Shown here piece by piece: positions 48,479-61,594 of a stretch of DNA of 64,000 nucleotides. The stretch lies in assembly GCF_027172205.1 (NCBI RefSeq), contig NC_070614.1, forward strand, positions 33,346,001-33,410,000, read 5' to 3'. The notes beneath the pieces were generated by a model. It was not told the DNA's origin. It worked only from the letters and a program-made list of their open reading frames with translations, and did no database searches. Source of the DNA: Podarcis raffonei. Its lineage: Eukaryota; Chordata; Lepidosauria; Squamata; Lacertidae. Made by a program: the position numbers and the translations under genes. Each line of letters begins with the position of its first letter. Position 1 is the first letter of the stretch.

Positions 48479-51400
48479 TCACTTTTTTCTGTTTATCAGT
48501 TGTGCCTTGCTGTTCAACTCTGGCCTAAGCACAATAATGTAACATTTAGGGAAAAATATGCAACCCAGTAATCCAGCACTGGAGGATAATATGGAGAAAC
48601 TCTCCACAGCTACCATGTATTTCCCTTTGGTGCTTTGGTAGGTTGGAATGAAGGTTAACCAAACACTGCAAAACACCAACATGCTGAAAGTGATAAATTT
48701 GGCCTCATTGAAACTGTCAGGTAGTTTCCTGGCTAGGAAAGCTACAAAGAAACTGACAATGGCCAAAAAACCCATATAGCCCAAGACACAGTAAAACATG
48801 ACAGCTGAACCCTCATTACATTCCAGTACTATTTCCCCCATGACTGAGTGCATATCTGTATCTGGGAATGGAGGGCAAGTTCTCAACCAAAGAGTACAGA
48901 TGCCAGTTTGAACGAATGAGCAAGAAAGGACAATCGAATTTGACAGTCCTTTCCCCACCCACTTCCTCATCCTAGATCCTGGCTTGGTTGCCATGAATGC
49001 CAGAACCACAGTGATGGTTTTTGCCAAAATGCTGGAAAGGGCAACAGAGAAGACAATGCCAAATGCTGTTTGTCGGAGAAGGCAGATTGCCTTTCCAGGC
49101 TTTCCAATGAAGAGGAAGGAGCAGAGGAAGCAAAGGAGGAGGGAGATGAGAAGGATGTAGGTCAAGGTGTGGTTGTTGGCTTTGACTACGGGGGTATTGC
49201 TGTGCTTCACAAAAGTTAAGAGTACTAAGGTTGTGAGGAAGGAGAAAATAATAGCTAAGGTAACTAAACTGACCCCTAAATTCTCTTTGTAAGAGAGGTA
49301 GCTTGGAACTTTGGGAATACATTGAGTTTTTTCCTTATTGGGATACTGATCTTCTGGACAATTGGCACAGGCATCCATGTCTGGAAAAAAGAAGAAGAAT
49401 TATTTAAAGTACCGTATTTTAAATAATTATTTAAAGGTGCTGACCAACATTTATCTAGACAGCTGAAGTGTCTCATTTTGTCTTCTTTTAGTCCTTTGGT
49501 CAGCTCCACATTTCTAAAAGGGAGTGAGAGCATTGTTGTTGCAGTTCCAAATAAATCTGTGGATGATGTTGAAATGGTATACTGTACATTCAGTGTCACA
49601 CAATGTTTAGTGTTGGACTAGGAGCTGGGAGACCAGGGTTTAATTCTGCATTCAGCTACAAAGCTTCCTGAGCCAGTCACTGTCTCTCAGCTTATCCTCG
49701 ATCTTTGTGAGGATACAACAGAGATGGGTGAGAACAATGAAGACAATCTTGAGGTCCTTGGATTAAAGGTGGGATATAAATGTTTTTTGGACATTAGTAA
49801 CTCCCTAATTTAATAAATTCCGTTAATTATTTTAATTTATTTTAATTTAATTTAATAAATTCCTGAGGTATAAGTATTGATGTGTAATTTTGATAAGGTA
49901 AAATTGGTTTTTTTTCCTTTTTTTTTAAATTAAATGAAAATAAGGTTGTTAAAAATAAACTGAGGAAATGGAAAAAAGAAGTAAAGTAAAATAATAGTAT
50001 GTTAGAACAAATGTTCAAGCTAAGGTGAAGAAATAAGTTAAGGACTTGCTGAATTGACAACTTAAATTAGAATACAAGAAGGGGAGGTGTGAGGAGGTCT
50101 GAGAAATAAGGTTAAGGAAAATAAGTATCTGAAACTTTATGTGTTTTTTCTTTTTTTCTGTTAAGTCTTGAATTTTATGTATTTTTGTGTGGTTTTTATT
50201 TTGTTTATTTTTCGTTTTTGATTGTTATATGTTTGTTGAAAATACCAATAAATATTTAATAAAAAATTTTTTTTTGGAGATTTAATAAAGCTTGTTTGTT
50301 CAGCAAAAAAAAAAAAAAAATCCATTAATTTACAGTGGTACCTCTGGTTATGAACTTAATCCGTTCTTAACCTGAAACTGTTCTTAACCTGAGGTACCAC
50401 TTCAGCTAATGGGGCCTCCCGCTGCCGCCACGCCGCTGGAGCACGATTTCTGTTCTCATCCTGAAGCAAAGTTCTTAACCCAAGGTACTATTTCTGGGTT
50501 AGCGGAGTCTGCAACCCAATTTTTTTGTAGCTCGAGGTGTTTGTAACCCGAGATACCACTGTAATAGGTTGCTGAGGTATGCCAAAACTCACCTCATTTC
50601 CCCCCCCAAAAAAATCTCCATTAACTTATTAAAAAGAAATCATGTCCCAAAATTAGAAAAGAGGATTGGAACAACTGGCAAGTTTGGCCTTGGAGTTCAA
50701 AACAAAGCAGGGCAAAGCCTACTACAGTTCTGTCAAGAGAACAAATTGGTCATCAAAAACACTCTTTTCCAACAACACAAGAGACGACTCTACACATGGA
50801 CATCACCTGAAGGGCAGCATTGAAATCAGACTGATTATATTCTCTGCAGCCAAAGATGGAGAAGCTCTATACAGTCAGCAAAAACAAGACCTGGAGCTGA
50901 CTGTGGCTGAGATCATCAGCTTCTTATAGCAAAACTCAAGCTTAAACTGAAGAAAGTAGGGGAAACCACTGGGCAGTAAGATACAATCTAATTCAATTTG
51001 TTATGAATACGCAGTGGAAGCGAGGAACACTCACTTATGCTAGTAAGTTTGGAAAACTCAGCAGGGGCCAGAAGATTGGAGAAGATCAGTGTACATCCCA
51101 ATCCCAAAGAAGGGCAGGTGCTCCAACTACTGCACAATTGCACTCATTTCACATGCTAGCAAAGTTATGCTTAAAATTCTACAAAGCAGGCTTAAGCAGT
51201 ATGTGTACCAAGAACTCTGAAAAGTGCAAGATGGATTTCAGAGGGGCAGAGGAACCAGAGACCAAATTGCAAACATACGCTGTATTATGGTAAAAGCTAG
51301 AGAGTTCCAGAAATACATCTACTTCTGTTTCATTGACTATGCAAAAGCCTTTGACTGTGTCAACCACAGCAAACTATGGCAAGTTCTTAAAGAAATGGGA

Positions 51401-54400
51401 GTGCCTGATCACCTCATCTGTCACCTGAGTAATCTCTATGTGGGACAAGAAGCTACAGTTAGAACTGGATATGGAACAACTGATTGGTTCAAAATCGGGA
51501 AAGGAGTACGACAAGGCTGTATATTGTCTCTCTGCTTATTTAACTTATATGCAGAATTCATCATGCAAAAGACTGGACTGGATAAATCCCAAACCAGAAT
51601 TAAGATTGGCGGAAGAAATATCAGCAACCTCAGATATGCAGATGACACAACTATGACATCAGAAAGTGAGGATGAATTAAAGAACCACTTAATGAGGGTG
51701 AAAGAGGAGAGCACAAAATATGATCTGAAGATCAACATAAAAAAAACCTAACCATGGCCACTGGTCCCATCACCTCCTGGCAAATAGGATGTGAAGAAAT
51801 GGAGGCAGTGTTAGATTTTTCTTTCTTGGGCTCCATGATTACTGCAGATGGTGAGAGCAGTCACGAAATTAAAAGACGCCTGCTTCTTGGGGAAAAAGCA
51901 ATGACAAACCTAGACAGCATCTTAAAAAACAGAGACATCACCTTGCCGACAAAGGTCTGTATAGTTAAAGCTATGGCTTCCAAGAAGTGAGAGCTGGACC
52001 ATAAAGAAGGTTAATCGCTGAAGAATTGATGCTTTTGAATTATGGTGCTGGAGGAGACTCTTGAAAGTCCCATGGATTGCAAGAAGATCAAACCTATCCA
52101 TTCTGAAGGAAATCAGCCCTCAGTGCTCACTGGAAGGACAGATCCTGAAGCTTAGGCTCCAATACTTTGGCCACCTCATGAGAAGAGAAGACTCCCTGGA
52201 AAAAACCCTGATGTTGGGAAAGATTGAGGGCACAAGGAGAAGGGGACTACAATGGATGAGATGGTTGGACAGTGTTCTCGAAGCTACCAACAGTTTGACC
52301 AAACTGCGGGAGGCAGTGGAAGACAGGAGTGCCTGGCATGCTCTGGTCCATGGGGTCACGAAGAGTCAGACACGAGAAATCGACTAAACAACAGTTCTGA
52401 TTTGACTTTCTTGGGGACTGAGGAGTTTTGTGAGAATTCTGTCTTTAAACAAAGTGGTCAGCTTTTGGCAATGTTCTTGGATACCCAGGCTTCCTGAAAA
52501 CCCAATGGTATCTCCTAATGCACTTTTAAAGAAATGGGAGCAGAGGGGTTTTTTTAAAGGAAAATGTAAGAACTTCATGTAAATACCAAACCAGTGTTCA
52601 CAATATTCTCAGGTACTTGGGAACCATTCCCCATGGCTTCCTGTGTTTCAATGAGTGACAGGAAGATGATGTAATAAGCAGAGGACAAATGTTTAATGGA
52701 CACACCACCCTTGGCCACCTCATAATTTTAAGGCAATTTCAATCCCGCGTCAACAAAAAATATGACAATTATGATTTTTTGAAAGCAGTCTGCAATCATT
52801 GGAAGAAAACTTTTCACGTATTAGAGGACTGCTTTCAGTATAGCAATAGTATGTAAGGTAAAAGGTAAAGGTACCCCTGCCCATACGGGCCAGTCTTGAC
52901 AGACTCTGGGGTTGTGTGCCCATCTCACTCAAGAGGCCAGGGGCCAGCGCTGTCCGCAGACACTTCCGGGTCATGTGGCCAGCGTGACATCGCTGCTCTG
53001 GCGAGCCAGAGCCGCACACGGAAACGCCGTTTACCTTCCCGCTGGTAAGCGGTCCCTATTTATCTACTTGCACCCGGAGGTGCTTTCGAACTGCTAGGTT
53101 GGCAGGCGCTGGGACCGAGCAGCGGGAGCGCACCCCGCCGCGGGGATTCGAACTGCCGACCTTTCGATCGGCAAGCCCTAGGCGCTGAGGCTTTTACCCA
53201 CAGCGCCACCCATGTCCCTTTCAGTATAGCAATAGTATGTAGACCTTGGCAAAAGAAAAACAGTGAGAAATTTAGTTTTCATTTCTACATTTCTTCATTT
53301 AACAGGAATAAACATTTTTACAGGGTTTTTTGGATTTCCTGGGATATTGTATGTGAAGTATTCGCAAAGTGCCCTTCAAATCCAAATGTTAGTATATTCA
53401 TTTAATTTGTGAATTTTAGTCCCAAGGCCTCCTGGAAGGCCTATGTACATTGTCTTGAGTTTCTCTGTCTGCTAGCCAAAGGCCTCTTGTTCTAGCAGAT
53501 CAGTGAATTTTATCGTTGCTCAGCAGAGGAAGCCAATGCAACAGTTGCATCTGGGCAACTTCACTGCACAACCTTGTGCAATCTATTGCACAACAAAGTA
53601 GTGAGCAACCTTCTCATGCGTTCTCTTGTGCAGCAATGTTCTACTGGCACAAAAACACCGTCTGGTGGAACAAGGGTGACACTATGGGACTTTAATGCTA
53701 CACTGCATCCAAACCATAATGTCTTTAAAAGTGATAATTTTGTTGGGGGGGATTGTTATTTGTTTTAAATCTGCATTGCACACTACCTTCATATACATTC
53801 AATGGGCTACACATTCTCCAAAGAAACATCCTGTGTTATGGAATTGTATTGATATTTCTGTACATTATGCCTCCTACCTTTCCACTTAGAGACCATTCCT
53901 TCTGGACATGGGGCACAATCGTAGCAGCAAAATTTCTCCCCTTCTTTCTTTTTCCTGCTGTAGCCAGGATAGCAGTTGTCATTGCACACAGAAAGAGGAT
54001 GCACCTATACAGAAACATAAAAGTGGGGTTTGCAATTATCCTCAGTCATCCACCTCTGCAATAGCTAGCACATATGAGGGGGAGAATGAGGATGAGCCCT
54101 AAACAGCTTCAGCCCTGTAAACCTAACCCTTTCTGTTGGCTTTTACCAAAATTAAAACTGGAATGTACTAAGTTGTTTTCAATGGCTTACATAAAATGGC
54201 TTACAGGACAAAAATTGGTCACAGACACAAAATAAACAGGCAACTATATTTCACCTGATTAAAACTCTGATGCCACACAATTTGATCATCATGAATGATT
54301 AACGCTTTGCCTGTCGGAGCCTGAGGTTCCAGTCTTCCAACTTTGAATCTAATTACTGACCCATTAGGGGAAATCAACCAGTTTGTAACGTCAAAACCTA

Positions 54401-54781
54401 CAACTAATTCCCCATTTTCATCAAAGCACACAGTATCTCCAGCACTGTTGTTGAATGTGAAGCCTCTGAGAAAGTTATGGATCTAGATTAAAAGAGAATA
54501 TAGAGAAAGGGACTATTAGGTCTGTCTTTCATTTTATTTGGATAGCACGTGTGAGAACTTTATAGTACGCGATGCCACTTCCCTCTGTTGGCTCCAAATA
54601 GGAAACTGGTTATGTTTATTTACAAACACACAATCACACAAATAAAACAACCCTACCTTATTTTATCATATGGTTGGTATTTGTTACCAAAACGAATTTG
54701 ACAGAAAAAATGAAGATTGAAATGAAATGAAAAGCACAAAAATATTGGGACTAGGAAACTGGTTATGTTTATTTACAACAC

Positions 54782-54827
<46 letters not shown>

Positions 54828-57800
54828 CCCTACCTTATTTTATCACATGGTTGGTATTTGTTACCAAAATGAATTTGAAAGAAACAAAACGAAGATTGAA
54901 ATGAAATGAAAAGCACAAAAAAATTGGGAATATATTATGCAAACATATAATCCCTTTTATTTTTTATCAAAAGCTAGCTCATCTTTCTCATTTACATGAG
55001 TTACAGTTACCTGCCATGGTTGAACTTTCTGAAAAAACTGTTTCTCCCCTTCTATCAACCTTCTCTCATTGGGGCTGGATTTGTATATGGCATGCAAGGA
55101 AAGTGCCACTGCATGTACTGCATTGTAGACATTGTAGCTGTGTCCAGTCATGCTCATTTCAAATACACTTCCAGGAAGACTCTCCAGGTTCTCTTCCCCT
55201 GTGCAGGTTTTCTTCTGGTTCTTCTCTTGGCCCATAGACATTTCTAGTGAACAGCTGAATGCCTGCTCCCAGAAGTCTTGGATAAAGCCATCTCCTTTTT
55301 CCCAGGAGGGTTTTAGCATCTGAAGGAACTTTGGGAATCCTGATGGCTGATTTGAGTGAGCTGTGAAGGATATGGTACCATGAAAGCTTTGTAAATCCCA
55401 ATCTTTTTGAACAGAAAGTGATGCAAAATCCCAGTGAGATGTAACAATCCACACTCTACCCAGAGGTGGCAAAGAGAAGAAGGGTGCTGCAAACAGCAAA
55501 AATCTCAAAGCTTGAAAAGATGGAGGTTCTCCATATACAAAAAATACTTTAGCTGTTGCCTCAAAAGCAATTGTATAGCTGTCAAAATGCTGTATTGCCA
55601 AGTCTATAATTTCATCCAGATAATTCCATTTTGGTAGTCTTAATATGAAAGAATAGCAGATGCCATTTTGTGAAAGCATTGGCACAATTGTTTGTAAAAA
55701 CCTGTCCCCTTTGTCATCATCCACAGCAATGAGTCCAACCCATGTCCATCCAAAATGCTGAAGTAAGTGCACCACTCCTATGTGCTGGTGGGCTTCATTT
55801 GGGACCATCTGATACAAAAAAGGGTATTGCATTTTAGCGTGCTGTCCTGGCAGAAATGATCCATAAGTGAGCTGGAAGGAAATTTATAAGCATTATTCAA
55901 ATGGATCCCAAAAACATATTCTATTAATGTATTTCAGTGAGTCCTGTAGGCAATTGGGTCAAACAACCTGTGGATATTGAGAGCAAGAGGAACTGCAACA
56001 GTTGGCTGTTCAATTGTTGAACTGCTCTTATATCCAATGTTATTTAATATTGCAGAACCTTTCTTCTGGCTAGATGTCATTCCATCCCAAGTGCTTTGAG
56101 GCAGGTATGCTGGCTCCCTCTTTCTTTAAGGGCATGTACCTTTGATAATCAGGAGGTAGGATCTATAGTACATGTATTTCTGTTCTGTAATTTATATGGT
56201 TTATATATGATTGATTGATATAGGAACATGTTCTATTCATCATAGTGTCAAAAACATGATGACACGTGAGACTACGGAATGACCTACAGAACAATAAATC
56301 ATTATGCAGTAAAAACAAACAAATTATTTGTCATTTTCCAATTTATAGTGTACAGAAAAATAAAGGGGACAGGACAGGAGAACATAAGCCACTGTTTCCA
56401 GATTACCATCTCCACAGGGGCAGAGTCGTTCTCAGTTGGAATCTTTTGGTATCTGCCTCAAGTACGGCAGAGGGCATCACATCTGGCCAATGTGAAGGCA
56501 CATCTGTATTTTGGGATAGTTAATTTATACAAATATGGTGCCAGGGAATCCAACTGAGAAGGGGGAAAAAGGCATACTAAGGACAGAATTTCTTTATAAT
56601 GGCCGGATTGTTCTGTTGCTCTAAGTCCTTCAGACACTGTCCAATTACCCTTTTTGCTTTAATAAAGCCCGTCATGAGAAGCTGATGTGGGTGGAGTCCA
56701 CAGGAGAGGAGTTTTTGGTGCACATTTTTAAAACAACCCACTTTTTGGGGGGTCTTGTGTCACTAAGGGCAGTGGACCGGGTGGATTTAAATTTAGATGG
56801 AGCCAATAATTAAGAGTTCTTTTCCAGGACTGAGTTTCTACAGAGGGAAGACTCGCCTCTAGTCATAATGCTGCATTCGGGACACAGGTACAGAAAAAAA
56901 TCTGCCTTGAAAATTTGGATTGGACAGTTTCAAGAATGCTACAATGATTACCCGTCCAAATTTGGGCCGCGTAAAGTATCTGCACCAAAGATTTGGCTTG
57001 AAAAACTTCTAGGGCTGCTGGGATGTATTTGCCGCCCTTCGTATGGAAGAAACAGGACAACATCTTAGCACTTTGGGCTGCTTTTTCTTTAACACATTTT
57101 TGGTGTACATCCCATGACCCCAATGACTGGAAGACTATGACCAGGTATTTAAAGGCTTTAACCTGCTCAATTGATCGTCCATGCTCCAGCTATGTGATCT
57201 ATGTTTCCTTGTGAAAACCATGACTTTGGTTTTCTGATAGTTTACCACCAGCTGTTCTCTCCTGCAGTATGCTGAGAATTCTCCTATCAACCTTTTTAGG
57301 CCTATTTTTGTTCAGGATAGGAGAACCGCATCATCAGCATATAAGAGCACTGAGATTGGTTTTGTGGCTAATTTGGGAGCATGAAACTCTGGAGATGTTA
57401 AGCTTTTAACTATGTCATTGATATATAGGTTAAATAAAGCTGGGGCTAGAATGCAGCCTTGCTTAACCCCCTTGGTGGCTGGTACAGGGCCTATGAGTTG
57501 GCCATTTGTGGAAGATCTTACGTACAGCACAGTATCTTTATATAGGCCATTAATCAAAAATAGTAATCTTTTATCTATACTGGATGTATTCAATTTGGCC
57601 CAGAGTCTTACTCATGAAATTGAATCAAAGGCAGCCTTCAAGTCAATGAAGGCTGCATATAAGACCCCACAGGTTTTCTTGGCGCATTTATCGATGAGAT
57701 GTGCTAAGACAAAACAGTGATCTATGGTAGATCTGCCTTGCCTAAATCCAGCTTGCTCCTCCACCAAGGTAGGCTCAGCATCCATCCAACTAGTTAACTT

Positions 57801-59847
57801 GATATAGAGGTGTTTTGCATATAATTTTCTAGGTATAGGTAAAAGACTAATAGGTCTGTAACTCTCCGGGTCTGATGTGGGGCCCCTTTTATAAACTGGG
57901 ATGATTATCACCTCAGCCCACCCTTCAGAAAATAGGCCTGTTGAATCAATGTGGGAGAATATTGTCGCCAGGAGGAGGGCCCACCACCCCATGTTGGTCT
58001 TCAGAAGTTCTGCAGGAATATAATCTATGCCAGGGGCCTTTTTGTTCTTTAGCTGTGCCATCAAATTCTCTACCTCCTCTGTGGTTACGGGTGGCCAGTG
58101 AGGTGAAACCTCTGATTGAACGCTCGGCTTGTTAAACTGAGCTTCCTTATATTAAAACAATGATTGGAAGTATCGGATCCATTCTCGGGGCTCAACGGTA
58201 CAAATGAGTCCGTTACACTCCTGGTGCAGTCACATTAAAGCTTTTTTACCATTACCATTACTTGCATTTACAAGGTGTATCCAACATCTTATACTACTAG
58301 TGATAGACCAAGAATATCAAATAGCTTGCCCAAAAGTAGTTTCTAACCAAAATATCATGGGTAACTACTGAAATGATAGTGTGCCACAGTTGTAAAATCA
58401 CCATACCACCACAGCTTACCTGTGGAGTTTTGTGGATTGCTGAAATGATGGCCACATTGACAGAGATCTCAGAAAGACATCCTCCAATGATAGCTATCAG
58501 ATTGTTCTGGTTGTGACACTTGAAGTTGGGGACAAACCTATGTTGTGCAGAAAGCAGACTGAGGGTGGCCTTGTAGGTCATCCTTGCAGTGTAGTAGCTA
58601 TTAAGAATGCTGAATCCCAGGGAGAGATTTGATAAAATGTTGGGACTCTCGTTGATCTCTTTTACAGCAAATGCCAAGGCCAGGATGTGCTGGTAGTTCT
58701 TTGGCACTGAACTGTAATGAAATTTAGAGTTGTTACAGCTGATAAATAAAACAATTGTGTCGGAAGCAATTAAAAGGTGTTCCTATTCTTCAGACCTGAT
58801 CTTCAAGAATAAATGACCTGTAGAAAGGTCTCTGTGAATTGAAATCAGAGATGTTGTATGTACCCTTGTTAACTATGAAAATACTTTAATAAAACAACTA
58901 TATATTAAAGAATGTGGTGTAACTTAGAAACCTTAGAAGATAATAGACATGATAAATAAAATATTTGAATTGAAGTGCTGAATTCTTAAAATGTTGATGG
59001 TTCATTCTAATTAATGAGCTTCTATGTGCACTTATTAAATTCACTCCCTTTGCCTAAAAACAACAAACAATAAGCCCAAGGTAGATAGTCCATATATAAG
59101 CTATGACATGCCTCCTAACTTTTTAAAGGAAATGCTGAGAAGAAGGGAGATGTAGAGCGAATTTTTTTTGGCCTTCTCTCCAACAATCTATTATTATTAC
59201 TATTATATCACTCAATACAGTGGTACCTCAGGTTAAGTACTTAATTCGTTCTGGAGGTCTGTTCTTAACCTGAAACTGTTTTTAACCTGAAGCACCACTT
59301 TAGCTAATGGGGCCTCCCGCTGCCCACTGCACCGCCGCCATGCAATTTCTGTTCTCATCCTGAAGAAAAATTTCTTAACCCGAGGTAATATTTCTGGGTT
59401 AGCGGAGTCTGTAACCTGAAGCATATGTAACCCAAGGTACCACTGTAAATGCAAGAAGCTGAGAATCACTGTACCAAGATGAATATGGGTCAAGCAACTG
59501 ATATGGTCCAAACATATAAAAGAATGAAGAAAAGAGAAAGAGGATAAAAAACTGAATTCTTACATTGGTTCATAAATCACAATCTGTGTAGGCTGTTTCA
59601 TAAAAGAGAGGAGATCATAGAGGTAGAATACTTGAGAAACAATCTCACCAATGAGAAGGTCTCCTGACTGGTAAAATTTATGAGAAATGGGAAGGGGATC
59701 ATCATATATGCTGCAATTAATGGAATCTTTCTTGCATACGGCATGACATAGTAGTGCTAGTAGCAACACAATGACCAACATGATCCTGTTGATAGAATAC
59801 CTCTGCCAAATCCAGACTCCAAAGTTTTCCTCTACAGAATTTGACAC
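48479..59847 (-). CDS. Gene F: V2R vomeronasal receptor, complete, 897 aa predicted
   Basis: Six exons in coding order: 59847-59564 (284 bp), 58711-58420 (292), 55871-55011 (861), 54482-54255 (228), 54004-53878 (127) and 49380-48479 (902). There is no ATG at the position used by A-E, so the start is the ATG at 59847, giving eight more N-terminal residues (MSNSVEEN) before the signal segment [17 protein letters not shown]. Exon 3 opens [18 protein letters not shown], unlike the [10 protein letters not shown] of the A-C group. Exon 4 begins with ATC (Ile) instead of GTG or GTC. This is the longest gene in the array because intron 5 (about 4.5 kb) collected an L1 3' end, a MITE, a BovB LINE and a SINE, and intron 2 (about 2.5 kb) collected another LINE. 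Confidence 0.91.
49880..50320 (+). mobile_element. L1 3' UTR fragment, gene F intron 5
   Basis: The order of features (a GGGGAGGTGTGAGGAGGTCT block near 50080, T-rich stretches, CCAATAAATATTTAATAAAA, then a poly-A run at about 50305-50320) parallels the 3' end of the L1 at 3860-4235. No coding part remains. The left limit is uncertain. Confidence 0.6.
50333..50561. mobile_element. TA-flanked MITE, gene F intron 5
   Basis: Same terminal repeats as at 7164 (CAGTGGTACCTCTGGTTA and ACCCGAGATACCACTG), TA on both sides. It sits between an L1 tail and a BovB fragment. Confidence 0.8.
50650..52393 (+). mobile_element. BovB (RTE) LINE, truncated and internally deleted, gene F intron 5
   Basis: From left to right: the end of the endonuclease domain ([29 protein letters not shown]), then a jump to the reverse transcriptase with [27 protein letters not shown] and LRYADDT, then the C-terminal [18 protein letters not shown]. 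The sequence between the endonuclease and the reverse transcriptase is much shorter than in full-length BovB, and the frame changes at several places (about 50823, 51290, 51750, 51990), so it is dead. Confidence 0.9.
52856..53217 (-). mobile_element. Sauria-type SINE, gene F intron 5
   Basis: Full-length copy with a perfect 24-bp target duplication at 52832-52855 and 53218-53241 (beginning CTTTCAGTATAGCAATAG). The perfect flank and CpG-rich body suggest this is one of the younger copies in the window. Confidence 0.9.
54601..54920. repeat. Tandem duplication of about 153 bp with an AAC array, gene F intron 3
   Basis: GGAAACTGGTTATGTTTATT begins at 54601 and again at 54754, and the two copies stay similar through AATGAAATGAAAAGCACAAA. 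Copy 2 contains an (AAC)n run at about 54781-54829 where copy 1 has only a short AC-rich stretch. Confidence 0.85.
56270..58230 (-). mobile_element. Non-LTR retrotransposon (LINE) fragment, clade not assigned, gene F intron 2
   Basis: Minus-strand frames read, in order, [52 protein letters not shown] and [12 protein letters not shown] (58064-57612), then [20 protein letters not shown] and [11 protein letters not shown] (57593-57312). Weaker similarity continues to a C-terminal cysteine motif, [20 protein letters not shown], near 56380-56430. This is a reverse transcriptase with fingers, palm (YADD) and a C-terminal zinc-knuckle-like motif. It is neither L1, L2 nor BovB by these motifs; a Vingi- or RTE-like clade is possible. 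Several frame changes and both truncated ends mark it as dead. Confidence 0.8.
59218..59445. mobile_element. TA-flanked MITE, gene F intron 1
   Basis: CAGTGGTACCTCAGGTTAAG at the left and ACCCAAGGTACCACTG at the right, with TA flanks. Located about 120 bp downstream of exon 1 of gene F. Confidence 0.8.
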
Positions 59848-60380
59848 AGTTTTTATCAGGATTGCTACAAACTGACTTGAATGGTGGATGATTCTGTTAC
59901 TGCACTGATCTTAGGGAATTTGAGAACCACTGCAGGTAGTTAATAATGGCTCTTTTCCACCAGTGTCATTGAACTATGTATTTCCTTTGGTTGCCAACTG
60001 AATGATGTAACGAAGCTCTCACTTATATTAATGGGACATAAATTGTTGCAGAGTTGTCTGATTGATTTAAATGGGATCTAAGGTCAGCAAAATTCAGGAT
60101 CAAATCATTTATTTCTTCACTCTTCATCTAATGGTGAAAAATGAAAATTTAGCAATGCTTTAGTGTGCAAAAGTGGGGTAGAATGATGTAGCCGTGTAAA
60201 TCAGTTGTTGCAAAAGAATGTAAGGTGAATAGTTGATAAGCAGGTTCCATTTTTTGTGTGCGCGCTAACGAATACCTAGTCAGAATCTGGGATTAGGAAG
60301 ATATGCTTGTCAAAGAGAAAGGTTGAGAAACAGAGATTTATTTAAGTATCACAGCAGAATCAAGTTTTGGTACTGTATAC

Positions 60381-60381
<1 letters not shown>

Positions 60382-60420
<39 letters not shown>
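60382..60420. repeat. AT dinucleotide microsatellite, F-G gap
   Basis: About nineteen TA units. Confidence 0.95.
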
Positions 60421-60423
<3 letters not shown>

Positions 60424-61166
60424 CTTAGACGAGAGTAACAGAACCCAGTTTTTACCTACATCCCATTCTGAACATAAGGGTTTTATAGCATTTTTCAGAT
60501 GTGGATAGTTGATCTTGCTAATAGGCTCTGAATGTCAATTGTGCTAGAGGTTGCAAAAACCCATAATTTTGATAAAGTTAAGGATGATTATCACATCCCC
60601 AATGTGTTGGTGAAGTTGTATCATGCATGAGAAAACTACTAGGAATTCTCCTTATTAGAGTGATACAACTATTATCTTCTCCTTTTAGGTATAATTAGTA
60701 GTATGTGGCACTTCCCCAGCAGGTCCAAGCTGCCTGTGTCCAGATCTAGATATAAGTTTTTCCATGTATCTGCTATACATTTTGGAAAGTTGTTTGTTCA
60801 CTGTACATTTGGGTGAGATATTCTAACCAATTTTTGCATAATGGTTCCTAAGATCAAGAAGCAGGTTTTCACCTATGTTTGGATACAGTTGGTGCCATTC
60901 TAAATCCTTTAAAAAGGCACTTGTTTTAACCACTGATTTCAAATCTGCAATAATTTGGGGACTTCTTTAAATAATTCCTGAGCGCCAAGAAATTTGATGT
61001 TTTTGAGGTTTTTTTTAAGAAGTGCAATGAAAAACCAGCACTTCTAGAATGGCCATATGTGTGGGTTTTCCTGTACATTTTCATGATTGCCAGAAATCCC
61101 CCCAGACGCTATAAGTGTTGGACGAATCATGGATATGTCTGGAAAACCCCAGAAGTATAGCAGTCA

Positions 61167-61170
<4 letters not shown>

Positions 61171-61211
<41 letters not shown>
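61171..61211. repeat. AT dinucleotide microsatellite, F-G gap
   Basis: About twenty AT units, ending 26 bp left of the inverted-repeat element at 61238. Confidence 0.95.
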
Positions 61212-61213
<2 letters not shown>

Positions 61214-61237
61214 GAAAATACATAAATAACAACGATA

Positions 61238-61594
61238 CCGTATTGGTCCAAATATAAGCCGCTCCTTTAAAATTGGAAGGGGGGGGGAGAGATAAAATTA
61301 AAAATACCCGAATATAAGCCTCTCCATTCCTTGGTGCTCCTGGCTGCATAGTGGGGGTGGGGAGCTGAACTGGGTTGCCAGTGGCCTTTCCCCTTTCCTT
61401 GCTCTCTCCTTTCCTGGCCTTGGGGCAGATGACAGGAAACTATGCTTGGGTCGGCCACCGCTTTGCCGTGCTCCCGGTACTGTCTCCCCCACGCTCCTGG
61501 CTGCATACCATAAGGTTGCGAATGTAAGCCGCACTTACACTTTTCATGGTAGGAATTAGAGGAAAACGTGAGGCTCGTATTCAGGCCAATACAG
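61238..61594. mobile_element. TA-flanked inverted-repeat element, F-G gap
   Basis: The left end CCGTATTGGTCCAAATATAA and the right end CGTATTCAGGCCAATACAG are imperfect inverted repeats flanked by TA. The interior is GC-rich and repeats the ATATAAGCC motif. No transposase frame is visible, so it is a non-autonomous DNA element. Confidence 0.65.

Noticed and set aside
54727-54909. Open frame with a long asparagine run, and a similar one at 42742-42987.
   Set aside because: Both are translations of AAC or AAT microsatellites.
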